Shown: positions 1 to 6,844 of the stretch, piece after piece | How the letters are laid out: each line of letters begins with the position of its first letter | Position numbering within the stretch: position 1 is the first letter of the stretch | Origin: Erythrobacter sp. CCH5-A1 | GTDB taxonomy: Bacteria; Pseudomonadota; Alphaproteobacteria; Sphingomonadales; Sphingomonadaceae | Direction: 5' to 3' | Assembly (NCBI RefSeq): GCF_001557115.1 | Contig: NZ_LSKQ01000035.1 | Location: 1-26,675 of the forward strand | DNA: 26,675 nt | The notes under the pieces: model-generated | What the model saw: the letters and a program-made list of their open reading frames with translations, nothing else | Database searches by the model: none | Told to the model about the DNA's origin: nothing | Made by a program: the position numbers and the translations under genes

Positions 1-527
1 ACGTCGAACAGCCCGCCCGCCCCCACCGTGGTGTTGAGCGCCATCCGTCCGAGCGCGCCCAAGGCCTTGCCGACCTTGCCTTGCAGCAGGAAGTTCAGCG
101 CATTGCTCGGCTCGCCGAGGTTGCGCACGACATTGCCGAGCCCGTCGCGCACCGGTTCAGGCAGGCCATCGCGATAGGCGTCGGCGACGGGCTCGACCAC
201 CGCTTCGTCGACCGCCTGGGTGACGCGGTAGCTGCCTTCGTTGACCGCTTCCATCGGATCGCTCTTGGGCGGGCCGACCTCGCCCTCGACCACGATTTCG
301 CCGACCGGCGGCTCGCCGTCCTGGGGCGGGGGCGGTTCAGCGGAAGCATCCTGCGCGGCAGCAAGCGACCAGCCCAGCGGCAGCACGGCAGGCGTCTCGG
401 GTTCCGCGGCAAGAGCCCACACCCCCGGATCGATCGCGACCCGCGGCTCGGCCATGCCCGGCAGGGGAGCGCCGAGCGCTGCGCTCAGCAACGCGGGCGG
501 GATGGGGAGCAGTGCAAGTCCGGGCAT
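1..527 (-). CDS. mlaA: MlaA/VacJ family phospholipid-trafficking protein (5' part, runs off left edge)
   Basis: MlaA sits in the outer membrane and removes mislocalised phospholipid from the outer leaflet, passing it to the Mla pathway; the role comes from family knowledge. About 175 N-terminal residues are visible. After a Pro/Glu-rich leader come family motifs in order: DPMEAVNEGSYRV (DP.E..N), VVEPVADAYRDGLPEPVRDG, NLGEPSNALNFLLQGK, LGRMALNTTVGAGGLFDV, where the window ends. The start ATG follows a good ribosome site (AAGGAAGG). The N-terminus looks signal-like, but no lipobox cysteine appears anywhere in the visible part, although E. coli MlaA is a lipoprotein. The leader of roughly 85 residues before the conserved domain is long. 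Neighbouring Mla genes, if any, lie outside the window. Family assignment is good; the lack of a lipid anchor is as seen. Confidence 0.85.
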   Translation of the reverse strand, partial: MPGLALLPIPPALLSAALGAPLPGMAEPRVAIDPGVWALAAEPETPAVLPLGWSLAAAQDASAEPPPPQDGEPPVGEIVVEGEVGPPKSDPMEAVNEGSYRVTQAVDEAVVEPVADAYRDGLPEPVRDGLGNVVRNLGEPSNALNFLLQGKVGKALGALGRMALNTTVGAGGLFD

Positions 528-650
528 TGCCTTCCTTTCGGTTGCGCCCTTGCCCCCCACCCGGGCGCGCGTCTTCCACGTTCCTTGCCCTTTACGCGGC
601 TGATCTTTACGCAAGCCTGACTGGCTCACGAAGCTGCACGAAAGGCCCCC

Positions 651-1448
651 ATGTCCCTGATCCAGATCACCCGCGAAGGCCCCGTCACGATCCTTACGCT
701 GGACCGCGCAGAAAGCATGAACCCCCTTGGCGCACCGGGCGATGGCGACGCGTTCGTCAGTGCCCTCAATGCGATCAACCGCGACATGGAATGCCGGGTG
801 GTGATCCTCACCGGCGCAGGGCGCGCCTTCAGCGCGGGCGGCGACGTCAAGGCGATGCAGAACAAGACCGGCACCTTCGGCGGCACCACTCCGGCGATTT
901 CGGACGGTTATCGCGACAATATCCACCTGATGCTGCGCGCGCTCTATGGCCTTCGCGTCCCGCTGATCGCGGCGGTCAACGGCCCGGCGATCGGCTTGGG
1001 GTGCGATGTCGCCTGCCTGGCCGACATCCGCATTGCCTCCGAGACCGCCAAGTTCGGGGTGACCTTCCTCAAGCTCGGCATCATCCCGGGCGACGGGGGC
1101 ACCTGGATCCTGCCGCGCGTGATCGGGATGAGCCGCGCGGCCGAGCTGTTCTACACCGGCGACGTGATCGACGCCGCCACGGCGAAGGACTGGGGCCTCG
1201 TCAGCCGCGTGGTCGCTCCGGACGCGCTGATGGACGAGGCGCGCGCGCTCGCAGGCCGGATCGCGCTCCTCCCCCCGCACGCGCTGCGCCACACCAAGAA
1301 CCTGCTGCGGCAGGGCCAGCAGACCAGTTACGACACCGCGCTGGAGCTTGCCGCCAACACGCAGGCGATGATGCACACCACCGCCGACCATGCCGAAGGC
1401 GTCGCGGCGCTGATCGAGAAGCGGGGCGCGGTGTTCAAAGGTGAGTGA
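651..1448 (+). CDS. crotonase (enoyl-CoA hydratase/isomerase) family protein, PaaG-like active site
   Basis: 265 residues, the full length of the crotonase fold. The oxyanion-hole segments are clear: AFSAGGDVKAM (about 59-69) and VNGPAIGLGCDVACLADIRI (about 109-128). The two glutamates that hydrate enoyl-CoA in rat mitochondrial hydratase are absent: by alignment the first is D119 and the second F139. The region FLKLGIIPGDGGTWILPRV instead resembles PaaG-type isomerases, in which an aspartate in the IPDCGG stretch is catalytic; D148 is the likely counterpart. It probably acts on a CoA thioester as an isomerase or related enzyme rather than as a true hydratase (inference). The ATG follows AAAGG. 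Upstream is the divergent mlaA, and the downstream gene is unrelated, so context does not fix the pathway. Confidence 0.88.
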   Translation: MSLIQITREGPVTILTLDRAESMNPLGAPGDGDAFVSALNAINRDMECRVVILTGAGRAFSAGGDVKAMQNKTGTFGGTTPAISDGYRDNIHLMLRALYGLRVPLIAAVNGPAIGLGCDVACLADIRIASETAKFGVTFLKLGIIPGDGGTWILPRVIGMSRAAELFYTGDVIDAATAKDWGLVSRVVAPDALMDEARALAGRIALLPPHALRHTKNLLRQGQQTSYDTALELAANTQAMMHTTADHAEGVAALIEKRGAVFKGE

Positions 1449-1543
1449 CGTCACGTCGCGGCTGGCTAAACCCCTCATCGCTTAAGGGAATTTCCATTTT
1501 TCCCGGCTAATCCCTCAGGCGTCAACGCAACAGGGGTTGGAAA

Positions 1544-1930
1544 ATGCCGTCACACCGTCGCACCGCCTTGCCGGCTGTTCTTGCGCTCAGCCTGCTCTCC
1601 GCCTGCGGCCCCACGGGCGGCGCGGCGTTCAAGGATCTGCCGCCAGAGAAAAGCCTCGATTGCGCCGCGAGCATCTATGCGGTCGTCAACGAGATGGACC
1701 CGGAGAGCACCAATCCCGACGTCGCATACGTCAGGTCCAACGGTCTGGCTGCCATCACGCATTACGGCACGATCTATGCCGAGGCTGAAGGGATTGCCGG
1801 TCAGGACGTTGTTGGGGTGGTGAGGCTCAAGGCCCACCGGATGACGGGGAAGATCCCGGGCGGGTCGCGCGTGTCGGCACCGACGATCATCGAGCGCGCC
1901 AAGGCGTGCCTCACCCCCGAAGCGGGCTAA
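1544..1930 (+). CDS. small hypothetical lipoprotein
   Basis: 128 residues. The N-terminus MPSHRRTALPAVLALSLLSAC is a textbook lipoprotein signal with a lipobox (LLSA then C), so the mature protein is probably anchored by a lipid on the cysteine near position 21. The mature part contains two further cysteines, one in LDCAAS and one in KACLTPEAG close to the end, which could form a disulphide. I do not recognise the family. It could be a small envelope protein of the kind common in sphingomonads. A weak GGGG lies ahead of the ATG. The gene converges on the NnrU gene, with only 7 bases between the two stop codons. Confidence 0.75.
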   Translation: MPSHRRTALPAVLALSLLSACGPTGGAAFKDLPPEKSLDCAASIYAVVNEMDPESTNPDVAYVRSNGLAAITHYGTIYAEAEGIAGQDVVGVVRLKAHRMTGKIPGGSRVSAPTIIERAKACLTPEAG

Positions 1931-1937
1931 GGACGGA

Positions 1938-2615
1938 TCAGCCGACCCACTTCCACACGCCGGCCGGGATGCCCGCGTGCCACAGGTGGATCCAGCTTGC
2001 CGCGAGCCACAGCACCGTCCCCGCCACCAACGGCACCGCGCCGACGCTGAACACCTGCCCGAGGCGCGGCCAGTAGGACGTCCGGCTCGACCATTCGGCC
2101 CAGGCCGCGCCCATCAGCGCCGCCTTCTTGCCGTCCTGCAGCTTCGAGCCAACCAGCGCCAGCACGCCCATCGCGAAGGCGGTGATCATGGTGCGGATGC
2201 TCCAGAACAGCACCATGTGCGACAGCGCCCACAGGCCGATCCCCCACATCATCGGGTGGCGGGTGACGCGGAACACGCCCTTGGGTTCGGCGCGGGCCTG
2301 CGCTTCCGCCATCGGAGTGGGCAGCGCGGGGTTGCCGATCAGCGAGCCCGCCAGCAGCACCATCGCGAACCAGGTGATGACAGTCGCCGCGATCCATCCT
2401 GCCTCGCCCGAGCCCGGCAGGTCGACGGCATCGGAGTTGGTGAAGGCATGGGCGACCCAGCCAAGCGTCGCGAAGCTCACCACGGTGTAGGCGAGCGTGA
2501 AGCCTCCCGCACCCAGCGCCTTCACCAAGGGCGCCCGCAAGGGGTGCGACATGGCGAAGTGCGAACCGACGAAAGCGGCATTGGCCGCGGCGAGCGTGAT
2601 CAGATCCCCATCCAT
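1938..2615 (-). CDS. NnrU family integral membrane protein
   Basis: 225 residues with about six hydrophobic membrane segments (AAANAAFVGSHFAM, FTLAYTVVSFATLGWVAHAF, AATVITWFAMVLLAGSLIG, MMWGIGLWALSHMVLFWSI, MITAFAMGVLALVG and a C-terminal one). The hallmark FRVTRHPMMWGIGLWALSHM (RHP motif) is shared by NnrU and its plant relative, the haem-containing zeta-carotene isomerase Z-ISO; the fold is related to isoprenylcysteine methyltransferases. NnrU was named from denitrification loci, but in most alphaproteobacteria its role is undefined. No nitrogen-oxide gene lies nearby. It lies 48 bp downstream of the thioesterase on the same strand, so it may be co-transcribed with it. Confidence 0.85.
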   Translation of the reverse strand: MDGDLITLAAANAAFVGSHFAMSHPLRAPLVKALGAGGFTLAYTVVSFATLGWVAHAFTNSDAVDLPGSGEAGWIAATVITWFAMVLLAGSLIGNPALPTPMAEAQARAEPKGVFRVTRHPMMWGIGLWALSHMVLFWSIRTMITAFAMGVLALVGSKLQDGKKAALMGAAWAEWSSRTSYWPRLGQVFSVGAVPLVAGTVLWLAASWIHLWHAGIPAGVWKWVG

Positions 2616-2663
2616 GTCCGCACAGCTAACATGGGTTAGGCGTGCCGCCTAGGTGCAGGCGAT

Positions 2664-3122
2664 CTAGACGGTGATCCCGGTCGGCACGATGGTTGCCTGT
2701 GCGGCGGCGACGTGGATCGGGGGATGGCCCTCGCTCTCGGCCCAGACGTCGGCGCGCACCACCACCTGGCGCTTGCCGGCCTTGACCACCTGACCCTTGG
2801 CGCGCAGCCGCTCGCCCTCGGCGGGGCGCAGGAAGCTGATGGTGTAGCCCCCCGTCACCACATCGCCTGCCACCGATGCCCCCGCCCAGGCGCAGGCATT
2901 GTCCGCCATCAGCCCGACGATCGCGCCGTGGGCATAGCCGTGGTGCTGGGTCATTTCGGGTCGCAGGTTCACGACCAGCTCGCTCTCCCCCTCCCACACC
3001 TTGATCGGTTCGACATCGAGCCAGGTCGAGAAGCCCGACCGGCCGACCGCAACCTTCTTCATGTATGCGACGGCAGCTTCGGGGGTGGGAAAGAGGGCGG
3101 GGGGCATGACGAGCGGCTCCAT
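2664..3122 (-). CDS. PaaI-type hotdog-fold acyl-CoA thioesterase
   Basis: 152 residues, single hotdog domain. The signature QHHGYAHGAIVGLMADNACA (about 59-78) corresponds to the HGG-type motif at the start of the central helix, and the aspartate in MADNACAWA is at the usual catalytic position. The C-terminal strands (GGYTISFLRPAEGERLRAKG, RQVVVRADVWAE) also match PaaI/YdiI proteins, which hydrolyse acyl- or aryl-CoA esters in the cytoplasm. Substrate cannot be told from sequence. The start codon lies 2 bases from operator 1 and the gene is divergent from the HxlR regulator, which probably controls it (inference). Its promoter (AAGCGC region excluded: TTGGCA, 17 bp, CATAAC) overlaps the regulator's promoter. 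Confidence 0.87.
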   Translation of the reverse strand: MEPLVMPPALFPTPEAAVAYMKKVAVGRSGFSTWLDVEPIKVWEGESELVVNLRPEMTQHHGYAHGAIVGLMADNACAWAGASVAGDVVTGGYTISFLRPAEGERLRAKGQVVKAGKRQVVVRADVWAESEGHPPIHVAAAQATIVPTGITV

Positions 3123-3124
3123 TA

Positions 3125-3139
3125 GTCTGTTTTGCAGAT
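3125..3139. promoter_or_regulatory. operator 1 (GTCTG-N5-CAGAY), predicted HxlR site
   Basis: GTCTGTTTTGCAGAT, an inverted repeat with TCTG/CAGA arms and a 5-bp spacer. It lies over the predicted start of thioesterase transcription and 2 bases ahead of its start codon. It matches operator 2 in both arms and spacing; the two centres are 44 bp apart, close to four helical turns. Confidence 0.6.
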
Positions 3140-3168
3140 GTTATGGCGCTTGCCTTGGCCTTTGCCAA
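3140..3168 (-). promoter_or_regulatory. predicted promoter of the thioesterase gene
   Basis: On the minus strand TTGGCA (3163-3168) and CATAAC (3140-3145) are 17 bp apart. The expected transcription start, near 3133, falls inside operator 1. It overlaps the opposing HxlR promoter, so polymerase could hardly occupy both at once. Confidence 0.5.
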
Positions 3169-3178
3169 GTCTGATAAT
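3150..3178 (+). promoter_or_regulatory. predicted promoter of the HxlR gene (leaderless)
   Basis: TTGCCT (3150-3155), 17 bp, GATAAT (3173-3178). The A of the ATG at 3185 is 7 bases beyond the -10, where transcription would begin, and there is no ribosome site between. This predicts a leaderless mRNA. Confidence 0.6.
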
Positions 3179-3183
3179 CAGAC
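3169..3183. promoter_or_regulatory. operator 2 (GTCTG-N5-CAGAY), predicted HxlR autoregulatory site
   Basis: GTCTGATAATCAGAC is a perfect 15-bp palindrome with arms of 7 bp. It covers the -10 hexamer GATAAT of the regulator's own promoter and ends 1 base before its ATG. Binding there would block the regulator's transcription. Confidence 0.65.
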
Positions 3184-3184
3184 G

Positions 3185-3529
3185 ATGAAGACCTACACGC
3201 CCTCACGCGCGCCCTGCCCCATTGCTCGTGCCGCGCGCGTGCTCGGCGATCGCTGGGTGCTGCTGATCCTGCGCGATGCGTTTCTGGGGGTCGAGCGGTT
3301 CGAGGATTTCGTCGAGGGGCTCGCCATCAACCGCGCCGCGCTGACCTCGCGGCTGGTGATCCTGCAGGATGCCGGGCTGATGGTACGCGATCCGCCGGAG
3401 GGCAAGCGCGCGCGCTATTGCCTGACCGAGAGCGCCCACGCGCTGGTCCCGGTCTATGCCGAAGTCGCGCGCTGGAGCGCGGCGCATCTCTATGGCGAAG
3501 GCGAAACGGTTCGCGCCTGGCCGCGCTAG
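3185..3529 (+). CDS. HxlR family winged-helix transcriptional regulator
   Basis: 114 residues, the normal size for HxlR proteins, which bind DNA as dimers at inverted repeats. The family opening is present: PCPIARAARVLGDRWVLLIL, followed by the recognition helix region (INRAALTSRLVILQDAGLMV) and the wing (RARYCLTESAHAL). Cys11 occupies the position of the redox- or electrophile-sensing cysteine of HypR/YodB-type members, so it may respond to reactive carbonyls or quinones (inference). I chose this ATG rather than one 14 codons upstream because the family homology starts here and a promoter and palindrome lie directly ahead. It is divergent from the thioesterase. Its TAG overlaps the stop of the convergent FKBP gene in a shared CTAG. 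Confidence 0.88.
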   Translation: MKTYTPSRAPCPIARAARVLGDRWVLLILRDAFLGVERFEDFVEGLAINRAALTSRLVILQDAGLMVRDPPEGKRARYCLTESAHALVPVYAEVARWSAAHLYGEGETVRAWPR

Positions 3530-4011
3530 CCGCCGATCGCGATCAGTTCGACCTTGAACACCAGCGTCGCATTGCCCGGGATCGGTCCGCGCCCGACCGG
3601 CCCGTAGGCGAGGTCGGCGGGGATCGCGATCTCGATCACCTCGCCCACGCCCATTTGCGGGATCGCGATCTGCCAGCCGGGCACCAGCCGCGCGAGCGGG
3701 AATTTGGCCGGCTGCCCGCGGGCATAAGAACTGTCGAACACCGTCCCGTCGAGCAGCTTGCCCTCGTAATGGACGGTGACGATATCGCTGACCTTGGGCT
3801 TTGTCTCCGAGGCCAGATATCTGAGCCAGCGCCAGCGCAGGCCCCCTTCTGCGGTGTACCAGCCGTCCTCTGCCTTGAGGCCGAGCAGGTAGAGCTGCTG
3901 CTGCGCGTGCCACGCCGGGTTCTGAGCGTTGGGATCGGGGGCGCGCTCCTGCGCGGCCACGGGAGCAGCAGCGGCGAGGAGCGCGGCTGCCGTGACAAGG
4001 GCTTTCCGCAT
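3526..4011 (-). CDS. periplasmic FKBP-type peptidyl-prolyl cis-trans isomerase
   Basis: 161 residues. The N-terminus MRKALVTAAALLAAAAPVAAQ is a Sec signal peptide. The FKBP domain covers about residues 72-161: VSDIVTVHYEGKLLDGTVFD, the active-site stretch LVPGWQIAIPQMGVGE, AIPADLAYG and the final strand NATLVFKVELIAIG, all close to the FkpA/Mip catalytic core. It should catalyse proline isomerisation during folding of exported proteins. It is the last gene of the amidohydrolase operon: its ATG overlaps the upstream TGA by one base (TGATG), and a GTG at 4014 overlapping as GTGA is an alternative start. The tight coupling suggests it may serve the two exported amidohydrolases (inference). Confidence 0.92.
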   Translation of the reverse strand: MRKALVTAAALLAAAAPVAAQERAPDPNAQNPAWHAQQQLYLLGLKAEDGWYTAEGGLRWRWLRYLASETKPKVSDIVTVHYEGKLLDGTVFDSSYARGQPAKFPLARLVPGWQIAIPQMGVGEVIEIAIPADLAYGPVGRGPIPGNATLVFKVELIAIGG

Positions 4012-5321
4012 CACCAGTCGTAAGCCTCGGGCCGCTGGCTCTCGTCGAGGTCCCGGTAGCGATCGCGCAGGCGCGACTGGTGGCTGGTGAGGTCCTGCCT
4101 GATCCCGCCGATGAACACCTGCGCGGGCACCGCGCCCGCCTCGAGCGGGTCCTCGGTCCAGATCACCACATCTCCGAGCGCGCCGGGCTTGAGCACGCCC
4201 GCCTTGCCGCCCATGCCGCTTATCTCGGCCGGGACCGAGCTGATCGCGGCGAAGGCCTGCCCCCAGCTCATCCCCGCCGCGCCCGGCAACCGATTGAGCG
4301 CAACGAGATTGCCCGCCACCTGCTGCAACCGGCGTGGGTTCTGCATGCTCGCGGCGTTGATCGCGACCTTGACCCCGGCGCGCATCATGCGCCCCGCATT
4401 CGACTGGGTCGCGCCCAGCTCCTCGAAGGTTTCGGGCAGGTCGTTGAGGCCATTGGCGATCACCGGCACCTTGGCGGCGGCGATCTCGGCGGCGACGAGC
4501 CAGCCTTCGCTCGCCCCGACGAGCACCAGATCGAGCGCGGCGAATTCCCCCTTCAGCGCCAGCGCGGCGCGGATGTCGGAGGCGCGTTCGACCTTGACGT
4601 AGAGCTTCTGCTTGCCCGTCACCACCGGCACCAGCGCCTCGGCATCGAAGCGGCTCAGCAGGACCTCGTCGTCCTTGGCGATCTCGGTCGTCTGCGGCAG
4701 GCCGGGCTTGCCGGTGAGCGCCTGCGCCTCGCGCAGGGCCGCACGCAGCAAGGCGTGCGCCGCCGGACGGCTGCCGCCCGCAAGCCGCGCGCCGTTCTCG
4801 CTGATGTCGACCATCTGGAACGCCCGCGCCTGCACGATCGGGGTCGCATCGCCGTCAAGGTCGATGATCGCTCCCTGGCCGGCGAAAATAGATCCGGTCG
4901 GGGCAAGCGCGCTCGCGGCGCGGGTGACCCCGGCGGCGCGGTGGACGAGGATGTGCTGCGAGACCGGGTTGATGCCCGTCGCCGCATCGAGCGCCGCGCT
5001 GAAAGGCGTCGCCGCGGCGCGCGAATCCTCGGTCTCGCTCACCGCTCCGACGTCGGCGAGGCCCAAGGTGGTGACGGTGGCGAAGATGCCGGGGGTGACA
5101 TAGGCGCCCTTGGCGTCGACCGGGCTGCCGCCCGCAGGCGCGCCCGCGGCGGGGCCGGCATAGACCACCTTCCCCGCCTGCACGACCACGGTGCCGCCCT
5201 CGATCGGCTCGCTGCCGTCACCGATGACGACGCGGGCGTTGGTGATGGTGACGTCCTGCGCCATGGCAGGCGCGGCGGAGAGGGCCAGAGTGCTGGCCGC
5301 GAGGGTGAGGAGCCGCTTCAC
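4011..5321 (-). CDS. exported amidohydrolase-superfamily protein lacking all metal ligands
   Basis: 436 residues with a signal peptide (MKRLLTLAASTLALSAAPAMA). The small beta domain at both ends (DVTITNARVVIGDG and KPGALGDVVIWTEDPLEAGA) and the VTPGI entry to the barrel mark an amidohydrolase. The metal centre is gone. Where the upstream neighbour has IHSHL, this has TVTTL (V83 and T85 replace the two histidines); the later His, His-His and HSDD motifs are also not kept, with NAASMQ where HSDDAN would fall. It therefore should not bind the catalytic metal and is probably a pseudo-enzyme, perhaps a structural or substrate-binding partner of the active gene upstream. It overlaps that gene by 4 bases (ATGA), which favours coordinated, near-equal synthesis. 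The reading frame is intact, arguing against simple decay. Confidence 0.85.
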   Translation of the reverse strand: MKRLLTLAASTLALSAAPAMAQDVTITNARVVIGDGSEPIEGGTVVVQAGKVVYAGPAAGAPAGGSPVDAKGAYVTPGIFATVTTLGLADVGAVSETEDSRAAATPFSAALDAATGINPVSQHILVHRAAGVTRAASALAPTGSIFAGQGAIIDLDGDATPIVQARAFQMVDISENGARLAGGSRPAAHALLRAALREAQALTGKPGLPQTTEIAKDDEVLLSRFDAEALVPVVTGKQKLYVKVERASDIRAALALKGEFAALDLVLVGASEGWLVAAEIAAAKVPVIANGLNDLPETFEELGATQSNAGRMMRAGVKVAINAASMQNPRRLQQVAGNLVALNRLPGAAGMSWGQAFAAISSVPAEISGMGGKAGVLKPGALGDVVIWTEDPLEAGAVPAQVFIGGIRQDLTSHQSRLRDRYRDLDESQRPEAYDW

Positions 5322-6754
5322 TTCACATCTCCTTCACCGGGTTGGCCGAGCTCGAAATCGCTCACCGGACGCGTCTTGGGGTTCAGCGCATCGAACATCA
5401 GCGCGCCGTCGATCCACACCTTCTCGGGCCGCGAATAGACCGAGAGCGGATCGCCGTTCCACAGCACCACATCGGCCATCTTGCCGGTCTCGAGACTGCC
5501 GGTCTTGTCGCCGATGCCCATCGCCTTGGCGGCGTTGTAGGTGATCCAGCCGATCACGGTCGCATCGGGGATGTCGATCCCGACCCGCGCCCCTGCGGCC
5601 TGCGCCTTGGCGGCCTCCTGATTGAGGCGCTGGATATCGTTCGCGTCGTCCGAGTGGATCACCACGCAGGCGCCCTCGCGCTGGAGGAAGGCAGCGTTTT
5701 CAAGGATGCCGTCGTAGCTTTCCATCTTGAAGCCGTACCAGTCGGCCCAGACGGCGCTGCACACGTCGTTTTCGCGCAGCAGATCGCCGATCTTGTAGCT
5801 TTCGACCGCGTGGTGGAAGGTGGTGACCTTGTAGCCCATCTCCTTGGCCATATCGAGCACCAGCGCCATCTCGTCGGCGCGGTAGCAGTGGTTCTGGATC
5901 AGAATCTCGCCCTTGAGCACGCCGACCAGCGTCTCCTTGGCAAGGTCGCGCTTGGCCTTCGGGTCGTTGGCATAGTCGATCGCGCCGAGCCACGTTTCGC
6001 GGTTCACGGCAAAATTGCCCATCCGGGTCGAGGGCATACGCCCGCGATCGCCATAGACGCGCTTGGGGTTCTCCCCGCAGGCCATCTTCATGGAGTAGGG
6101 CGCGCCGGGGAACTTCATCCCCTGCACCGTGCGCGCGGGGACGTTCTTCAAGGTCACCGAGCGCCCGCCCATCAGGTTGGCCGAGCCGGGGAGGATTTGC
6201 AGCGCCGTGATCCCGCCATTGGCGAGCGCGCGGCTGAAGCCGGGGTCCTGCGGCCAGACCGAGTGTTCGGCCCAGACCTCGGGCGTGGTCGGGCTGGTCG
6301 CCTCGTTGCCGTCCGAATGGGCGTCGACGCCGGGCGAGGGGTAGTCGCCGAGGTGCGAGTGGATGTCGATGATGCCGGGCGTAACGAACTTGCCCTTGGC
6401 GTCATAGACCGCAATGTCGGCCGGGATCGGGGTGTCGGGGCCGCCGACCGCGACGATCTTGCCGCCGGACATGAACACGACACCGTTCTCGATTTTCCTG
6501 CCGCGCCCGTCATAGACGGTGGCGCCGCGGATCGCGGTGGCGACGCCGGGATAGGGCTTGTAGGTCGAGGGGAAGACCGGATCGCCGGCCTTGACCGCGG
6601 CGAAGGCGGGGGCCGCGGCGGCCTCCTCGTCCTTGTCCTTCTTCTTGTCGCGCTCCTTGGCGTCGGCGACGGTTGCCCCCGCGATCAGCGTCAGCGCGCT
6701 TGCGAGAGTGACCAGCGCACCCGCCCGGGCGCGCCACGAACCACGTGATAACAT
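5318..6754 (-). CDS. exported metal-dependent amidohydrolase (imidazolonepropionase/dipeptidase-like)
   Basis: 478 residues. A signal peptide (to about VADA, residue 32) is followed by a highly charged linker (KERDKKKDKDEE). The amidohydrolase barrel begins at VTPGIIDIHSHL, giving metal ligands H132 and H134. Further ligand motifs are ILIQNHCYRADEM, VTTFHHAVESYKI and VVIHSDDANDIQR, and the C-terminal beta domain closes with TGSLETGKMADVVLWNGDP. Relatives include imidazolonepropionase-like enzymes and Xaa-Pro/Xaa-Arg dipeptidases; the true substrate is unknown, and an exported dipeptidase would fit the adjacent POT transporter. A GGAAGG ribosome site sits 8 bases before the ATG. It is the first gene of the three-gene operon, and a GTCACA-TG-TGTGAC palindrome lies 24 bases upstream. 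Confidence 0.9.
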   Translation of the reverse strand: MLSRGSWRARAGALVTLASALTLIAGATVADAKERDKKKDKDEEAAAAPAFAAVKAGDPVFPSTYKPYPGVATAIRGATVYDGRGRKIENGVVFMSGGKIVAVGGPDTPIPADIAVYDAKGKFVTPGIIDIHSHLGDYPSPGVDAHSDGNEATSPTTPEVWAEHSVWPQDPGFSRALANGGITALQILPGSANLMGGRSVTLKNVPARTVQGMKFPGAPYSMKMACGENPKRVYGDRGRMPSTRMGNFAVNRETWLGAIDYANDPKAKRDLAKETLVGVLKGEILIQNHCYRADEMALVLDMAKEMGYKVTTFHHAVESYKIGDLLRENDVCSAVWADWYGFKMESYDGILENAAFLQREGACVVIHSDDANDIQRLNQEAAKAQAAGARVGIDIPDATVIGWITYNAAKAMGIGDKTGSLETGKMADVVLWNGDPLSVYSRPEKVWIDGALMFDALNPKTRPVSDFELGQPGEGDVK

Positions 6755-6777
6755 TACATAACCCTTCCCGTTACCCG

Positions 6778-6791
6778 GTCACATGTGTGAC
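6778..6791. promoter_or_regulatory. palindrome upstream of the amidohydrolase operon
   Basis: GTCACATGTGTGAC has perfect 6-bp arms around a central TG, 24-37 bp ahead of the operon's first ATG. It matches the site upstream of the POT transporter at 11 of 14 positions, sharing TCAC, one A or T, then TGTGTGA. It may be an operator; the regulator is unknown. Confidence 0.45.
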
Positions 6792-6844
6792 GGGAAACGG
6801 GGGGTTTGTCCATGTCGTTTGACGAGTGCGCCGTCAGGCAGCGC

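Noticed and set aside
1445..1454. GTGACGTCAC palindrome at the crotonase stop codon
   Set aside because: A 10-bp palindrome overlapping a stop codon with no promoter features is expected by chance in a window of this size.
4080..5438. Long plus-strand open frame (452 codons) opposite the two amidohydrolase genes
   Set aside because: It mirrors the real genes, is rich in Arg, Gly, Ala and His as GC-rich antisense frames are, and has no recognisable motif.
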